Source: GCA-2689995 sp964529325 (GTDB lineage Bacteria; Fidelibacterota; Marinisomatia; SCGC-AAA003-L08; GCA-2689995). From it: a stretch of 64,000 bases of DNA. Each line of letters begins with the position of its first letter. Position 1 is the stretch's first letter. Shown here piece after piece: positions 36,244-45,058 of the stretch. The notes under the pieces were generated by a model that worked only from the letters and a program-made list of their open reading frames with translations, made no database searches and was not told the DNA's origin. The position numbers and the translations under genes were made by a program. The DNA lies in contig CAZGWH010000003.1 in assembly GCA_964529325.1 (NCBI GenBank), forward strand, positions 14,269 to 78,268. Reading direction: 5' to 3'.

Positions 36244-37430
36244 TTTTCATTTTCTTCTATTTTTATAATTTTCGATTCAGCAATTCCATCTTGAAATTGT
36301 AATTTTATAATTTCATTGATTTTAATTGATTTTATACTTTGAATTATTTTACCAAAATTATTATTTGCAATTAAATAACCTTTTGATAAAATATTATTGG
36401 GGTGATTAACTTTAAATAGATTTCCATAATAATCTAATTTGTTTATAATTGTTTTTAACCTATATGAAAATTTAGTTATTATTTTATTATGAATAAAATC
36501 AATCTGCTGATGAAAGGATTCTAAGTTGCTACTTAATAATTTAATTTTATATTTAAAATTAATTGAATCTAATATTGTATTATAATTAGTTAATTTATCA
36601 TTAATTATATTGACAAGTTCGGAATAATAACCATCAATATCTAAATTAGTTTGATGATAATTTCGTGTAATTAACTCAGATGCAAATGAAGGCGTAGGTG
36701 CTCGGTAATCTGCAACAAAATCCGATAATGTAAAATCTGTTTCATGGCCAATGGCTGAAATTAAAGGGATTTTATTAGAATATATTTTTCTAATTAATTT
36801 TTCATTATTAAAACACCATAAATCTTCTATAGAGCCACCACCTCTTGCTAAAATAATTATATCTACATTTAATTTATCCAGTGTTTCAATACCCTTAATT
36901 ATACTATTTACCGCACTCTCACCTTGCACAGTTGAATGAAATAATTTGATATTTAAATTTACACCTTGAACTTTGAAATATGCTATCATATCCCATAAAA
37001 CTGCTCCCTTTTCTGATGTAATTATTCCTACTGATTTTGCAGATAGTGGAATTCTTTTTTTATTTTCAGAATTAAACAAACCTTCTAATTCTAAAGATTT
37101 TTTTAATTTTTCAAATTTAATCCATAACTCTCCATCTCCTTCAGGGTAAATGTTTTGGGCAATAAATTGATATCTTCCTTTTGGTTGATATAAACTAAGT
37201 TTACCAGAAAGAATTATTTTTTTACCGACTTGAATTACATGTTGATTATTTTGAGAATTAAAATTAACAATAGAAAGTTCACTATTTTCATCAATAATTG
37301 TGAAATAGGTGTGACCTGATGGATAGAAATTTTTAGATGTAATTTCACCCTTTACCCATATATTACTAAATTTTTTTTCAATTGCTAACTTAGCTTGATT
37401 ATTTATTTGGGTAACAGTGTAAATCACCAT
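36240..37430 (-). CDS. xseA: Exodeoxyribonuclease VII large subunit
   Basis: 396 residues. An N-terminal OB fold (YTVTQINNQAKLAIEKKF, WVKGEITSKNFYPSGHTYF) is followed by the catalytic domain: SVGIITSEKGAVLWDM, IIILARGGGSIEDLWCFN, then PLISAIGHETDFTLSDFVADYRAPTPS as two adjoining blocks. A coiled region follows and the C-terminus ends in the KGYLIANN type strand. With XseB it makes exonuclease VII. It begins 18 nt after a large inverted repeat that separates it from the hup/COX24 unit. Confidence 0.93.
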   Translation of the reverse strand: MVIYTVTQINNQAKLAIEKKFSNIWVKGEITSKNFYPSGHTYFTIIDENSELSIVNFNSQNNQHVIQVGKKIILSGKLSLYQPKGRYQFIAQNIYPEGDGELWIKFEKLKKSLELEGLFNSENKKRIPLSAKSVGIITSEKGAVLWDMIAYFKVQGVNLNIKLFHSTVQGESAVNSIIKGIETLDKLNVDIIILARGGGSIEDLWCFNNEKLIRKIYSNKIPLISAIGHETDFTLSDFVADYRAPTPSFASELITRNYHQTNLDIDGYYSELVNIINDKLTNYNTILDSINFKYKIKLLSSNLESFHQQIDFIHNKIITKFSYRLKTIINKLDYYGNLFKVNHPNNILSKGYLIANNNFGKIIQSIKSIKINEIIKLQFQDGIAESKIIKIEENEK

Positions 37431-37447
37431 AATTTAATATATAAATA

Positions 37448-37486
37448 AACTATCTATCGCTATATAAATTATAGCGATAGATAGTT
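37448..37486 (-). terminator. Perfect 17-bp stem hairpin, probable terminator after hup-COX24
   Basis: AACTATCTATCGCTATA (37448-37464) and its exact complement (37470-37486) flank a 5-nt loop. It lies downstream of the small COX24-type gene and directly before xseA on the minus strand, followed on that strand by a T-rich stretch without a clean T run. A terminator for the hup-COX24 unit is the best reading; an element acting on xseA expression is also possible. Confidence 0.6.
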
Positions 37487-37488
37487 TT

Positions 37489-37506
37489 AACAAATAATTA
37501 TTTGTT
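37489..37506. repeat. 18-bp perfect palindrome
   Basis: AACAAATAATTATTTGTT is its own reverse complement and sits 2 nt from the large hairpin, just after the COX24 stop. It could be a second terminator stem or a protein site. Being all but two bases A/T, it has some probability of chance occurrence. Confidence 0.45.
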
Positions 37507-37514
37507 AATTAAAA

Positions 37515-37610
37515 TTATTTATTTTTTTTCTTGTGTCTATTTGCTCGTAATCGCTTTTTACGCTTATGCGTATTTATTTTCCGTCTTTTACGCTTTTTAC
37601 CACAGGGCAT
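37515..37610 (-). CDS. AURKAIP1/COX24-domain small ribosomal protein
   Basis: A 31-residue, extremely basic protein starting MPCGKKRKRRKINTHKRKKR and ending in KKKNK. This is the pattern of the AURKAIP1/COX24 domain proteins common in FCB bacteria, related to mitochondrial mS38 and the mycobacterial small-subunit protein bS22. It is therefore a likely ribosome-associated protein. The ATG has a perfect TAAGGAGG ribosome-binding site (37615-37622) whose first three bases are the stop codon of hup, so the two genes are tightly linked. It is well below the usual gene-calling length. Confidence 0.88.
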   Translation of the reverse strand: MPCGKKRKRRKINTHKRKKRLRANRHKKKNK

Positions 37611-37614
37611 TTTG

Positions 37615-37622
37615 CCTCCTTA
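37615..37622 (-). promoter_or_regulatory. Perfect Shine-Dalgarno sequence overlapping the hup stop
   Basis: TAAGGAGG on the minus strand, 4 nt before the ATG of the COX24-type protein. The TAA is the hup stop codon. It is the strongest ribosome-binding site I noticed in the window; many neighbours have weak or none. Confidence 0.8.
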
Positions 37623-37913
37623 AAATCCTCTTAATTGAGATTTGTTTACTGAATTAATTAACAATTTAGAAACCTTAAATTTAGGTACAAATCGCTCCTT
37701 CACCCATATTTTTTCATTTGTTTTTGGGTTTCGAGCTTCTTTTCCAGCTAAATGCTTAACTGTAAAATTACCAAAACCCCTTATTTCGATTCTATCACCT
37801 TTTTCAAGTGACTTTTTTATTGTATCCAAAATAGTGTTAAAAATAAAATCTGTTTCTACTTTTGTAAATCCAGTTTGCTTTGATACTTGCTCTACTATAT
37901 CAGATTTTGTCAT
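37620..37913 (-). CDS. hup: HU/IHF-family DNA-binding protein
   Basis: 97 residues. MTKSDIVEQVSKQTGF, then the helix and saddle strands with RIEIRGFGNFTVKHLAGKE, ARNPKTNEKIWV (the DNA-arm) and FVPKFKVSKLL match HU/IHF. The arm carries the conserved RNPKT with a Pro-containing tip. It bends DNA as a dimer. It is followed by the COX24-type protein and lies 9 nt after sppA. Confidence 0.93.
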   Translation of the reverse strand: MTKSDIVEQVSKQTGFTKVETDFIFNTILDTIKKSLEKGDRIEIRGFGNFTVKHLAGKEARNPKTNEKIWVKERFVPKFKVSKLLINSVNKSQLRGF

Positions 37914-37922
37914 ATTTACTTT

Positions 37923-38753
37923 CTATTTAAAACTATATTCAGGAATTGTATGTAAAAAATTTAGACCTAAATTTACTTTAATTTCACCCATAATTGCATT
38001 GATTAAACTAGGTTGTTTCTCTGGAATTCGAATTAAAGTAGGGCGTGATTCATATCCTGTCATTTTACCAATTAGCCAAATTGCATCCTCAAAGGTGCCT
38101 ATTTTATCGACTAATCCATTATTATATGCCTGTCGGCCTGAAAATATTTGTCCTTGGGCTAATTCTTTTATTTTATCTTTTGAGAAATTTCGTTCTAATG
38201 CAACATCTGATTTAAATTGATCAAATAATTCAATTACAACTTCATTGAAATAATCTTTATCACTTTTTGATGTATTTCTAAAAGGGGAACCTGAATCTTT
38301 AAAATCACCACTTTTTATTGTGGTATAATCAATACCAATTATCTCCATTAATTTAGCTACTGTTGGGTAACCCATAATTACACCGATAGAACCTGTAATA
38401 GAACCAGCGTTAGCGACAATAGAGTCAGCTCCAATTGAAACATAATACCCGCCTGAAGTCGCCATACTACTCATGGAAATAATAATTGGTTTATTTGAAC
38501 GGTCTCTAATGTTTTTAATTTTTTGATATATTTCCTGACTTGCAGCTACTCCACCACCAGGTGAATTTACTCTAACTAATATCCCATTGATATCATCTCT
38601 TAAATAAAAATGATTTAAGTTTTTTATAATTTCTTCTGATTCTAATATGGTACCATTGATTTCAACTAAACCAATACGAGGAAAATCTTTTGTAATATCA
38701 CACCCTAAAAATATAAAAATAATTAATATCAATAGGGAAAATTTAAAGTTCAT
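37923..38753 (-). CDS. sppA: Signal peptide peptidase SppA, lipoprotein form
   Basis: From ATG 38753 the product has 276 residues: MNFKFSLLILIIFIFLGC-D, a lipoprotein signal with lipobox FLGC, then the S49 core IGLVEINGTI, ILVRVNSPGGGVAASQEIYQ, SMATSGGYYVSIGADSIVAN with the nucleophile Ser, GSITGSIGVI, and the general-base Lys in IKSGDFKDSGSPFR. It is the short, single-domain SppA that forms oligomers and degrades cleaved signal peptides. An upstream ATG at 38816 would overlap the lytic transglycosylase gene by 59 nt and add a hydrophilic leader, so I prefer 38753. Confidence 0.9.
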   Translation of the reverse strand: MNFKFSLLILIIFIFLGCDITKDFPRIGLVEINGTILESEEIIKNLNHFYLRDDINGILVRVNSPGGGVAASQEIYQKIKNIRDRSNKPIIISMSSMATSGGYYVSIGADSIVANAGSITGSIGVIMGYPTVAKLMEIIGIDYTTIKSGDFKDSGSPFRNTSKSDKDYFNEVVIELFDQFKSDVALERNFSKDKIKELAQGQIFSGRQAYNNGLVDKIGTFEDAIWLIGKMTGYESRPTLIRIPEKQPSLINAIMGEIKVNLGLNFLHTIPEYSFK

Positions 38754-38757
38754 ACTA

Positions 38758-40410
38758 TTATTTTGTCCAAATGATAAGTTTTTGACCTTGGCGTAAAAAA
38801 TCAGATCGTAATCCATTCCAATTTTTCAGCTTTCGAACAGAAGTATAATATTTTCGTGCTATTCCACCTAATGTATCACCATATCTAACTGTATAATAAA
38901 TTTTCTTTTTACCTGATTTATTAATCGATTTATTACGGAGACTTTCATAGCCTGAAATAGGGATTTGAAGTCGTTGACCAGGTTTAATATATCTTGTTTT
39001 TTGCAATCTGTTAGCATCAACAATATCTTGGATTCTTATGTTATATTTTTTTGCAATTAACCATAAACTTTCGCCTCTTCGTACACGATGTGTTTCAAAA
39101 ACAACTTCATCAACTTTTTTCACCTGTAATAATGCATATAATGAATCAAATTGGCTATTTGAATTTAAAGGTAATCGAAGAGGATAAAACTTATTTTTTT
39201 CAATTGGCGGTATTATATTTCTTCTTAACTCCGGATTATATAATGATAAAATATTTTCGGTTGTTCCTGCACAAACGGCCAAATCTTTTAATAATACAGA
39301 TTTATTAACATTTTTTATTTCCCATTCAATTTTAGGTTCTGGATTCACTCTAAAACCATATTTGGCAGGATCTTTTGCAACAAAAATAGCTGCCATTATA
39401 TTAGGGACATAATTTCTAGTTTCTGCAGGAAGCGATGTTAGTTTCCAATAATCTCTCGTTCCATGTCGTTTTATAACTCTCCTTACTCGCCCTTCTCCGC
39501 AATTATATGCTGCAAAAGCAAGATACCAATCATCAAATTCATCGTGAAGATCTTTTAAATAATTTGCGGCAGCATGAGTAGATTTTTCAAAATCACTTCT
39601 CTCATCAACATACCAATTCTTTTTAAGTCCATAAGCCTTACCTGTTGAGGCAATAAATTGCCAAAACCCCGCTGCATTTGCATAAGACATTGCAATTGGA
39701 TTTAACCCACTCTCAATCATTGCAACATAAAATAATTCAGAAGGTACTCCTTCTTCTTCAAGAATTGGAAGCATTATCTCTTTATACCTATCTGATCTAT
39801 CTAGCCATTTTTGAACAGATTTTTTTCCTTGATGAGTAAAAAATTTAATAATACTTGCTACTTTACGATTATATGTAATTGGTACATGGTTAGGTATTAC
39901 CTCAATTGTTTCTTCAACATATTCTAAATCTTCAAGTGTTTGTGAATAAACAAAATCATTGAGTCGATCTCTTAAAACTGCGACAGAAAGACCCGATTCA
40001 GTCTTATCAATACTTTGACTCTGTTGTTCATAATACTTTATAGCTGCAGTTAGAAGTGTATTAAATTCTAAATTTTGAAATTCATCCTCTAAGCTTAACA
40101 TTTCTAAGTCAGAAAGAAGTTTAAATAATAATTCAAATTGATACCCAGCATTCATTGTATCACTCGTAAGGTCCGCAATAATTGCTTCAGAGAACATTTC
40201 TTTTGCATCTGAAATTCTCAAATCAAATAATTCATCATCAATAAATAATGAATCCATACTTATTTCAAGCTGAGTATTATATGCTGGCTTATCCGTTGTT
40301 TGAATTATAGTTGTATCTATTCTCAATTGATTTGAGTAAACTAAACTCGTATCAGGAATACAAAGTGCAAAAGAGAGTAGTAAAATATATAAAATTGCAG
40401 AGATTTTCAA
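38758..40410 (-). CDS. mltD: Lytic transglycosylase with two LysM domains (MltD-like)
   Basis: 550 residues. Signal peptide (about 1-20), an N-terminal region of unknown fold, then the SLT domain: ESGLNPIAMSYANAAGFWQF with the catalytic Glu in the MIESGLNP motif, STGKAYGLKKNWYVDERSDF and AFAAYNCGEGRVRRVI. Two LysM repeats close the protein: HRVRRGESLWLIAKKYNI and YTVRYGDTLGGIARKYYTS, each with the LRxGQ-type end. It cleaves peptidoglycan with 1,6-anhydro product formation. No lipobox is seen, so it is periplasmic rather than anchored. Confidence 0.92.
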   Translation of the reverse strand: MKISAILYILLLSFALCIPDTSLVYSNQLRIDTTIIQTTDKPAYNTQLEISMDSLFIDDELFDLRISDAKEMFSEAIIADLTSDTMNAGYQFELLFKLLSDLEMLSLEDEFQNLEFNTLLTAAIKYYEQQSQSIDKTESGLSVAVLRDRLNDFVYSQTLEDLEYVEETIEVIPNHVPITYNRKVASIIKFFTHQGKKSVQKWLDRSDRYKEIMLPILEEEGVPSELFYVAMIESGLNPIAMSYANAAGFWQFIASTGKAYGLKKNWYVDERSDFEKSTHAAANYLKDLHDEFDDWYLAFAAYNCGEGRVRRVIKRHGTRDYWKLTSLPAETRNYVPNIMAAIFVAKDPAKYGFRVNPEPKIEWEIKNVNKSVLLKDLAVCAGTTENILSLYNPELRRNIIPPIEKNKFYPLRLPLNSNSQFDSLYALLQVKKVDEVVFETHRVRRGESLWLIAKKYNIRIQDIVDANRLQKTRYIKPGQRLQIPISGYESLRNKSINKSGKKKIYYTVRYGDTLGGIARKYYTSVRKLKNWNGLRSDFLRQGQKLIIWTK

Positions 40411-40448
40411 GCCTTAAAATTAAGAAGTATAAAACACATAGAACAACA

Positions 40449-41519
40449 CTAGGAATTAATAAATAATGGACAATCTTCACATAAATTTGAAGAACAATAA
40501 GATTTTTCTAAAAATATAATTCCTTGAGTTAATGCAATATTTAAACGAACATCAATATTCCATTTTTTTAATATTTTGTCTATTTTTCCATAATGAGGTG
40601 AGTTTATTTTTTTCCATTGAAAAAATAGATTTTTATTATATTTACTCATAATATATGGTAAAATAACATTTATATAAATTTCGATGTTAAATTGTTGCCT
40701 TGCTAATTTAAAAGAATTTTTATTTTTTAAAAATTTGAAGAATTGAGAAATATTTATTTCATTTATGTTATTTAACAAATTTAAATAATCAATTGCATAA
40801 ACTATATTTGGAATTCTATTTAACTGAAAAATATTAGGTGATCGACCTCCCTGCCAATTAATAGAATGTACCATATTTTTTAAGTTTATTATTATTCTTT
40901 CATTGGATATTTTTTTTGATTTTAAATTAATATATTTATTTGTAATAATTTCAATATCATCTAATTGTCGGTTAAAATGTAAAAATGAAAATATCTTAAA
41001 TATCATTTCCTTATTATTATACGATTTAAATTTATCAACCTTTAGATTAAATCTAATCTCTGCTAAATCATATAATATATTTTTTAACTGATTAATTTTA
41101 ATTTTTATATCTATACATGGTGATTTTGTTATTGGAGTTATTTGATCCATATTGAAATATCCTTCAAATAATGCCGAAGATGTATTATTATGTAATGATA
41201 AGGAAATATGTAATAAAATATTATTATAATTGGGATTTAAATGATGCTTATGTTTTTTCCAGTCATTTCCATTTACATGAATTTCAATGGCTCCTTTTAA
41301 TTTTTCTCCATTTGGTAAACAAATAATCGAATTTAAAAAATCAGGGCCTGCAGATTTGTTCTGCTCCCCAGGAAATAGAATAGTTATTTCTCCTAAATTA
41401 GTTGTAATTAATTTAGAGGACATTGATTTCCATTGATTTTGAATAAAACTTTCAGGTATATTAGCATACTTAAATCCTGAATCATAGACAAAATTATTTA
41501 CATTTAATAAATTATACAT
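40449..41519 (-). CDS. DUF2851-family protein
   Basis: 356 residues. The family pattern is clear: ILFPGEQNKSAGPDFLNS, GAIEIHVNGNDWKKHKHHLN, YNNILLHISL, then NWQGGRSPNIFQLNRIP and a Cys cluster at the C-terminus (CSSNLCEDCPLF). The EIH-DW-H arrangement suggests a nuclease-like active site, but function is not established. The protein is found mainly in FCB bacteria. No signal peptide. It lies between plsC and mltD, 38 nt before mltD. Confidence 0.85.
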   Translation of the reverse strand: MYNLLNVNNFVYDSGFKYANIPESFIQNQWKSMSSKLITTNLGEITILFPGEQNKSAGPDFLNSIICLPNGEKLKGAIEIHVNGNDWKKHKHHLNPNYNNILLHISLSLHNNTSSALFEGYFNMDQITPITKSPCIDIKIKINQLKNILYDLAEIRFNLKVDKFKSYNNKEMIFKIFSFLHFNRQLDDIEIITNKYINLKSKKISNERIIINLKNMVHSINWQGGRSPNIFQLNRIPNIVYAIDYLNLLNNINEINISQFFKFLKNKNSFKLARQQFNIEIYINVILPYIMSKYNKNLFFQWKKINSPHYGKIDKILKKWNIDVRLNIALTQGIIFLEKSYCSSNLCEDCPLFINS

Positions 41520-41534
41520 CTATAGTAATATAAT

Positions 41535-42251
41535 CTATTTTAAGTCTTTAAAAATAATATTATATGTTAATTTAGCTAATCGTTCTTTATCATTATCAGG
41601 ATTAAGATCTTTGGTTTCTATCGGTTCATGAATAATTAATTTTATATCACTTTTTTTATTTAGTATTAATTTTGCTTTTGGAAGATTCAAACCTGTATTT
41701 AATATTGTTATAGGTACAATTGGCAAACCCGATTGAATAGCTAATATAAAACTACCTTTTTTAAATGGAAGTAATTTTCTAGGGTTAGATCGTGTTCCTT
41801 CTGGATACACAAGCACATTAATATTTTTATCTTTCAATGATGCTAATGCATGTTTAACAGATTTTTTAGCTTTATCTTTATTTTGCCTGTCGACACGAAT
41901 CATACCCGCTGAATACATTGCCCATCCAAATAATGGAATCGGAAATAATTCTTTTTTTGTTAAAAATATTATATTAAAAGGAATTTGACTTAAAACAACA
42001 GGTATATCAAGTAAGCTTTCGTGATTTGCAATAAAAATATATTGTTTTTTTTGTGTTAAATAATTTAGTCCTTCTATAGAAATATTTATACCACTTGATT
42101 TACACATCCACTGACCCCATAGACGAACAAAAATTCCCGTAATATTTTTCTTTTTATCAAAAAGTCCTATGAATAATATAATTATTCCAATAATTAATAT
42201 AGAAATAAAACCATTTAAATATAGCCAGCCAGAACGAAGGATTTGTAACAA
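41535..42251 (-). CDS. plsC: 1-acyl-sn-glycerol-3-phosphate acyltransferase
   Basis: 238 residues with a membrane helix near residues 14-30. Acyltransferase motifs: IANHESLLDIPVVL (NHxxxxD), KKELFPIPLFGWAM, VDRQNKDKAKKS, VLVYPEGTRS and LPIVPITI. It acylates lysophosphatidic acid to phosphatidic acid at the inner membrane. It starts 5 nt after serS and is followed by DUF2851. Confidence 0.92.
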   Translation of the reverse strand: MLQILRSGWLYLNGFISILIIGIIILFIGLFDKKKNITGIFVRLWGQWMCKSSGINISIEGLNYLTQKKQYIFIANHESLLDIPVVLSQIPFNIIFLTKKELFPIPLFGWAMYSAGMIRVDRQNKDKAKKSVKHALASLKDKNINVLVYPEGTRSNPRKLLPFKKGSFILAIQSGLPIVPITILNTGLNLPKAKLILNKKSDIKLIIHEPIETKDLNPDNDKERLAKLTYNIIFKDLK

Positions 42252-42256
42252 TGAAT

Positions 42257-43522
42257 TTATAACTGTGTCATATTTAAATATCGATGAAGAACTTTAGGAA
42301 TAGTAATTGTTCCATCTTCATTTTGATTATTTTCTAATAAAGCAGCGACAAGCCTTGGAGTTGCAACACCAGAACCATTTATTGTATGAACATATTCTAA
42401 TTTACCTGTTTCATTTCTTCTAAATCTAATATTACCTCTTCTTGCTTGGAACGATTCAAAATTACTGCAACTAGAAACTTCTAACCACTTATTTGTACCT
42501 GATGCCCAAATTTCAATATCATAACATTTTGCAGCAGAAAAACTTAAATCCCCAGAGCATAAGGTTACAATTCGATATGGAATATTTAATAATTGAAGAA
42601 CTTTTTCTGCATTTTGTAATAATTTTTCTAATTCATTATATGATTCATTAGGTTTTGCAAACTTAACTAATTCAACTTTATTAAATTGGTGAACTCTTAA
42701 TAAGCCTCGTGTATCTTTCCCATAACTTCCCGCTTCTCTTCTAAAACATGCACTATAGGCGACATATTTTTTTGTTAATTCATCTTCTTTTAGTATTTCA
42801 TCTTTATGAATATTTGTAACTGGTACTTCGGCAGTAGAAATACAAAACAAATCATCAGATGGAATATAATACATATCTTCTTCAAATTTTGGAAGCTGGC
42901 CCGTGGTTTGTGTAGCCTCTCTATTTGTTAGAAAAGGTGGAAATAGTTCGGTATAGCCATGTTCGTCTGAATGTAAATCAAGCATAAATTGAATAATACC
43001 TCGCTCTAATTTTGCTCCTTTTCCGATGTATAATGGAAATCCTGTTCCTGACATTTTAGATGCTCTTTTAAAATCAAATAAATTTAAGTTTTCACCTAAC
43101 TCCAAATGATCCTTAGGTTTAAAATTAAATTTAGGAATTTCACCCCACTCTTTAATTAGTAAATTATCATTTTCAGTATTTCCAATTGGAACACTATCAT
43201 GAAATAGATTAGGTATATAAAGTAATAAATTATCTAATTTATTATTTATTTCTTTTAACTGAACATCTAATTCTTTTATCTCTTTTGATGTATTTTTCAT
43301 ATTTATTAATACTTCAGATACATCCTTACCTTCTTTTTTAAATTGCCCAATTTTTTTTGAAAAGGAATTTCTATCAGATTTTAAATTTTCAACGGTACTA
43401 ATTAATTGCCTACGATTCAAATCTAAATTTATTATAATATCAAAATCTATTTCATTGTTTTTAGATTTTGTTTTAGACTTAACTAATTCAATATTTTCTC
43501 TTATAAACTTTAATGGTAACAC
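42257..43522 (-). CDS. serS: Seryl-tRNA synthetase
   Basis: 421 residues from a GTG start with GGAG upstream. The N-terminal coiled-coil arm (about 30-105, with NLDLNRRQLISTVENLKS and KEIKELDVQLKEINNKLDN) binds tRNA-Ser. Class II motifs: CFRREAGSYGKDTRGLLRVH (motif 2), SSCSNFESFQARRGNIRFR, and VATPRLVAALLENNQ (motif 3). Complete and ordinary. Confidence 0.96.
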   Translation of the reverse strand: MLPLKFIRENIELVKSKTKSKNNEIDFDIIINLDLNRRQLISTVENLKSDRNSFSKKIGQFKKEGKDVSEVLINMKNTSKEIKELDVQLKEINNKLDNLLLYIPNLFHDSVPIGNTENDNLLIKEWGEIPKFNFKPKDHLELGENLNLFDFKRASKMSGTGFPLYIGKGAKLERGIIQFMLDLHSDEHGYTELFPPFLTNREATQTTGQLPKFEEDMYYIPSDDLFCISTAEVPVTNIHKDEILKEDELTKKYVAYSACFRREAGSYGKDTRGLLRVHQFNKVELVKFAKPNESYNELEKLLQNAEKVLQLLNIPYRIVTLCSGDLSFSAAKCYDIEIWASGTNKWLEVSSCSNFESFQARRGNIRFRRNETGKLEYVHTINGSGVATPRLVAALLENNQNEDGTITIPKVLHRYLNMTQL

Positions 43523-43534
43523 TTTTTCTCCAAA

Positions 43535-45058
43535 CTAATATGAAATATTATATTTAAATTTAATTGTAGTATCTAAATATGCTAACTTTTTATTTTCAAA
43601 ATCATTCAATTGAAATTTTGAAAAATTTAAATCTATTTTTATAATATCACTTATATTATATTCACAAACAATTGATATTTTCTTTTTATTATAATTTGAA
43701 TAATCTAAAAATTTACGACCAATTTCATATTTTGGTTCACCAAAAATTGAATATTCAAATTCTGCACGAGGTGAAAATTTACTTTCATTAATCCATGTCA
43801 TTACAACCCAAAAATCAAATGAATCACCTTTTGACCAATATCCTAAAGGATACCCTTGATTATAATTTTCATTAATTGGAAATTTATGTTCATAGATCTG
43901 TGGAGCTATTATTGCATTTTCAAATCTAATATAAAATAATTCATTTTTAATAGTAAGTAATTGAGTATGCCCTATTTGAAAAGCAATCCAATTATGATGA
44001 TTAGTTTTATCAAAAGTATCAAATGGTGCCCATTCATCAACATAAAATGCGAAATTTGTTCGCCCTTTTTGATGTAACCAATCTATATCTAACCCCATCT
44101 GTAAATTATCAACATCACCTAATGCATGTTGTGCTGACCAATAAGGCATAATTGGAATTAAATACTGCCAAGGTAAATTTCTTGCACCATAAACAATTTG
44201 TTCGAATAATCCAAATCTAATATTTTCCGATAGGAAAAAATCAAATCGATGCTGAATAATTCCTCGCTTTATCCATGGGTATCGACCATTTGATGAGCTA
44301 TTATTATATGCAATAGATAAATTTGAATCTGGTATTTCAGAAATTAATTCACCAATTACCCATGTAAATTCAAAAAAATCATTTTCTTTATAACTTATTT
44401 TAAATTGAGGATAGGTTGGTGATTTTAATGATAAACTTAAATTTCCTCTTAAAAATGGGCCTAATGAAGATTTGAATTTTCCAAAATAAACTTCAAATTT
44501 ATTACTAAAAAGCGCAACACCTCCTTGGCCTTCATCAAAATCGATTCCCCATTCAGGTTCTTTCGTTTTTGTAAAATATTCCATTGAATATTCAGGATGA
44601 AATTCAAATGGTTTTAAACCATCTAATTCAAAACTACTTTTATCAATAAAATATGCTGAATGTTTATAAAAACTACCCCATGCTTGAAAAAGAACTCCCG
44701 AATAGGGTGATATTATAGGTATTATCATATTTAAATTAATTCCAGGAGTAATCCAAATAGTCGGAGATATTTTTTGGCTCATTTCAAATCCAGAAGTTGA
44801 ATATCTTAATCCTAAAATTGGATACAACTGTAATTTATTATTAAAATAGTTTAGCACATTAATAGGTTCTTCCGTTGGTTTTAATTTCCTAAAAGGATAC
44901 CTATAAAGATTTGGTGAAATTTCATACTTTAAAATAGAATTCACTTCATTTTTAATTTTAGAATTAATAGATATATTATTTGAAATACCTTGAGTGAAAA
45001 TAAAAGTACAACAAAATAATGTAGTTAAAATTATATATTTCGAATAATTAATGTGCAT
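43535..45058 (-). CDS. Wzi-like outer-membrane beta-barrel (capsule assembly)
   Basis: 507 residues with a signal peptide (ILTTLFCCTFIFTQG) and a run of amphipathic strands that end in Tyr/Phe, including the C-terminal LAYLDTTIKFKYNISY. Segments such as WIKRGIIQHRFDFFLSENI, GLFEQIVYGARNLPWQYLIP and MGLDIDWLHQKGRTNFAFY (with Asp-Asn-Gln before it) recall the Wzi capsule-assembly family, which has an 18-strand barrel that ties capsule to the cell surface. The gene follows the WecA-like gene with a 28-nt overlap, which supports the call. Family assignment is moderate; a different porin-like role is possible. Confidence 0.65.
   Translation of the reverse strand: MHINYSKYIILTTLFCCTFIFTQGISNNISINSKIKNEVNSILKYEISPNLYRYPFRKLKPTEEPINVLNYFNNKLQLYPILGLRYSTSGFEMSQKISPTIWITPGINLNMIIPIISPYSGVLFQAWGSFYKHSAYFIDKSSFELDGLKPFEFHPEYSMEYFTKTKEPEWGIDFDEGQGGVALFSNKFEVYFGKFKSSLGPFLRGNLSLSLKSPTYPQFKISYKENDFFEFTWVIGELISEIPDSNLSIAYNNSSSNGRYPWIKRGIIQHRFDFFLSENIRFGLFEQIVYGARNLPWQYLIPIMPYWSAQHALGDVDNLQMGLDIDWLHQKGRTNFAFYVDEWAPFDTFDKTNHHNWIAFQIGHTQLLTIKNELFYIRFENAIIAPQIYEHKFPINENYNQGYPLGYWSKGDSFDFWVVMTWINESKFSPRAEFEYSIFGEPKYEIGRKFLDYSNYNKKKISIVCEYNISDIIKIDLNFSKFQLNDFENKKLAYLDTTIKFKYNISY

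Noticed and set aside
37642..38220. 192-codon open frame on the plus strand opposite hup and sppA
   Set aside because: Both minus-strand genes carry clear family motifs; the long antisense frame follows from their codon use.
37923..38816. Extended start (ATG 38816) for sppA
   Set aside because: Overlaps the lytic transglycosylase gene and would hide a good lipoprotein signal that starts at 38753.
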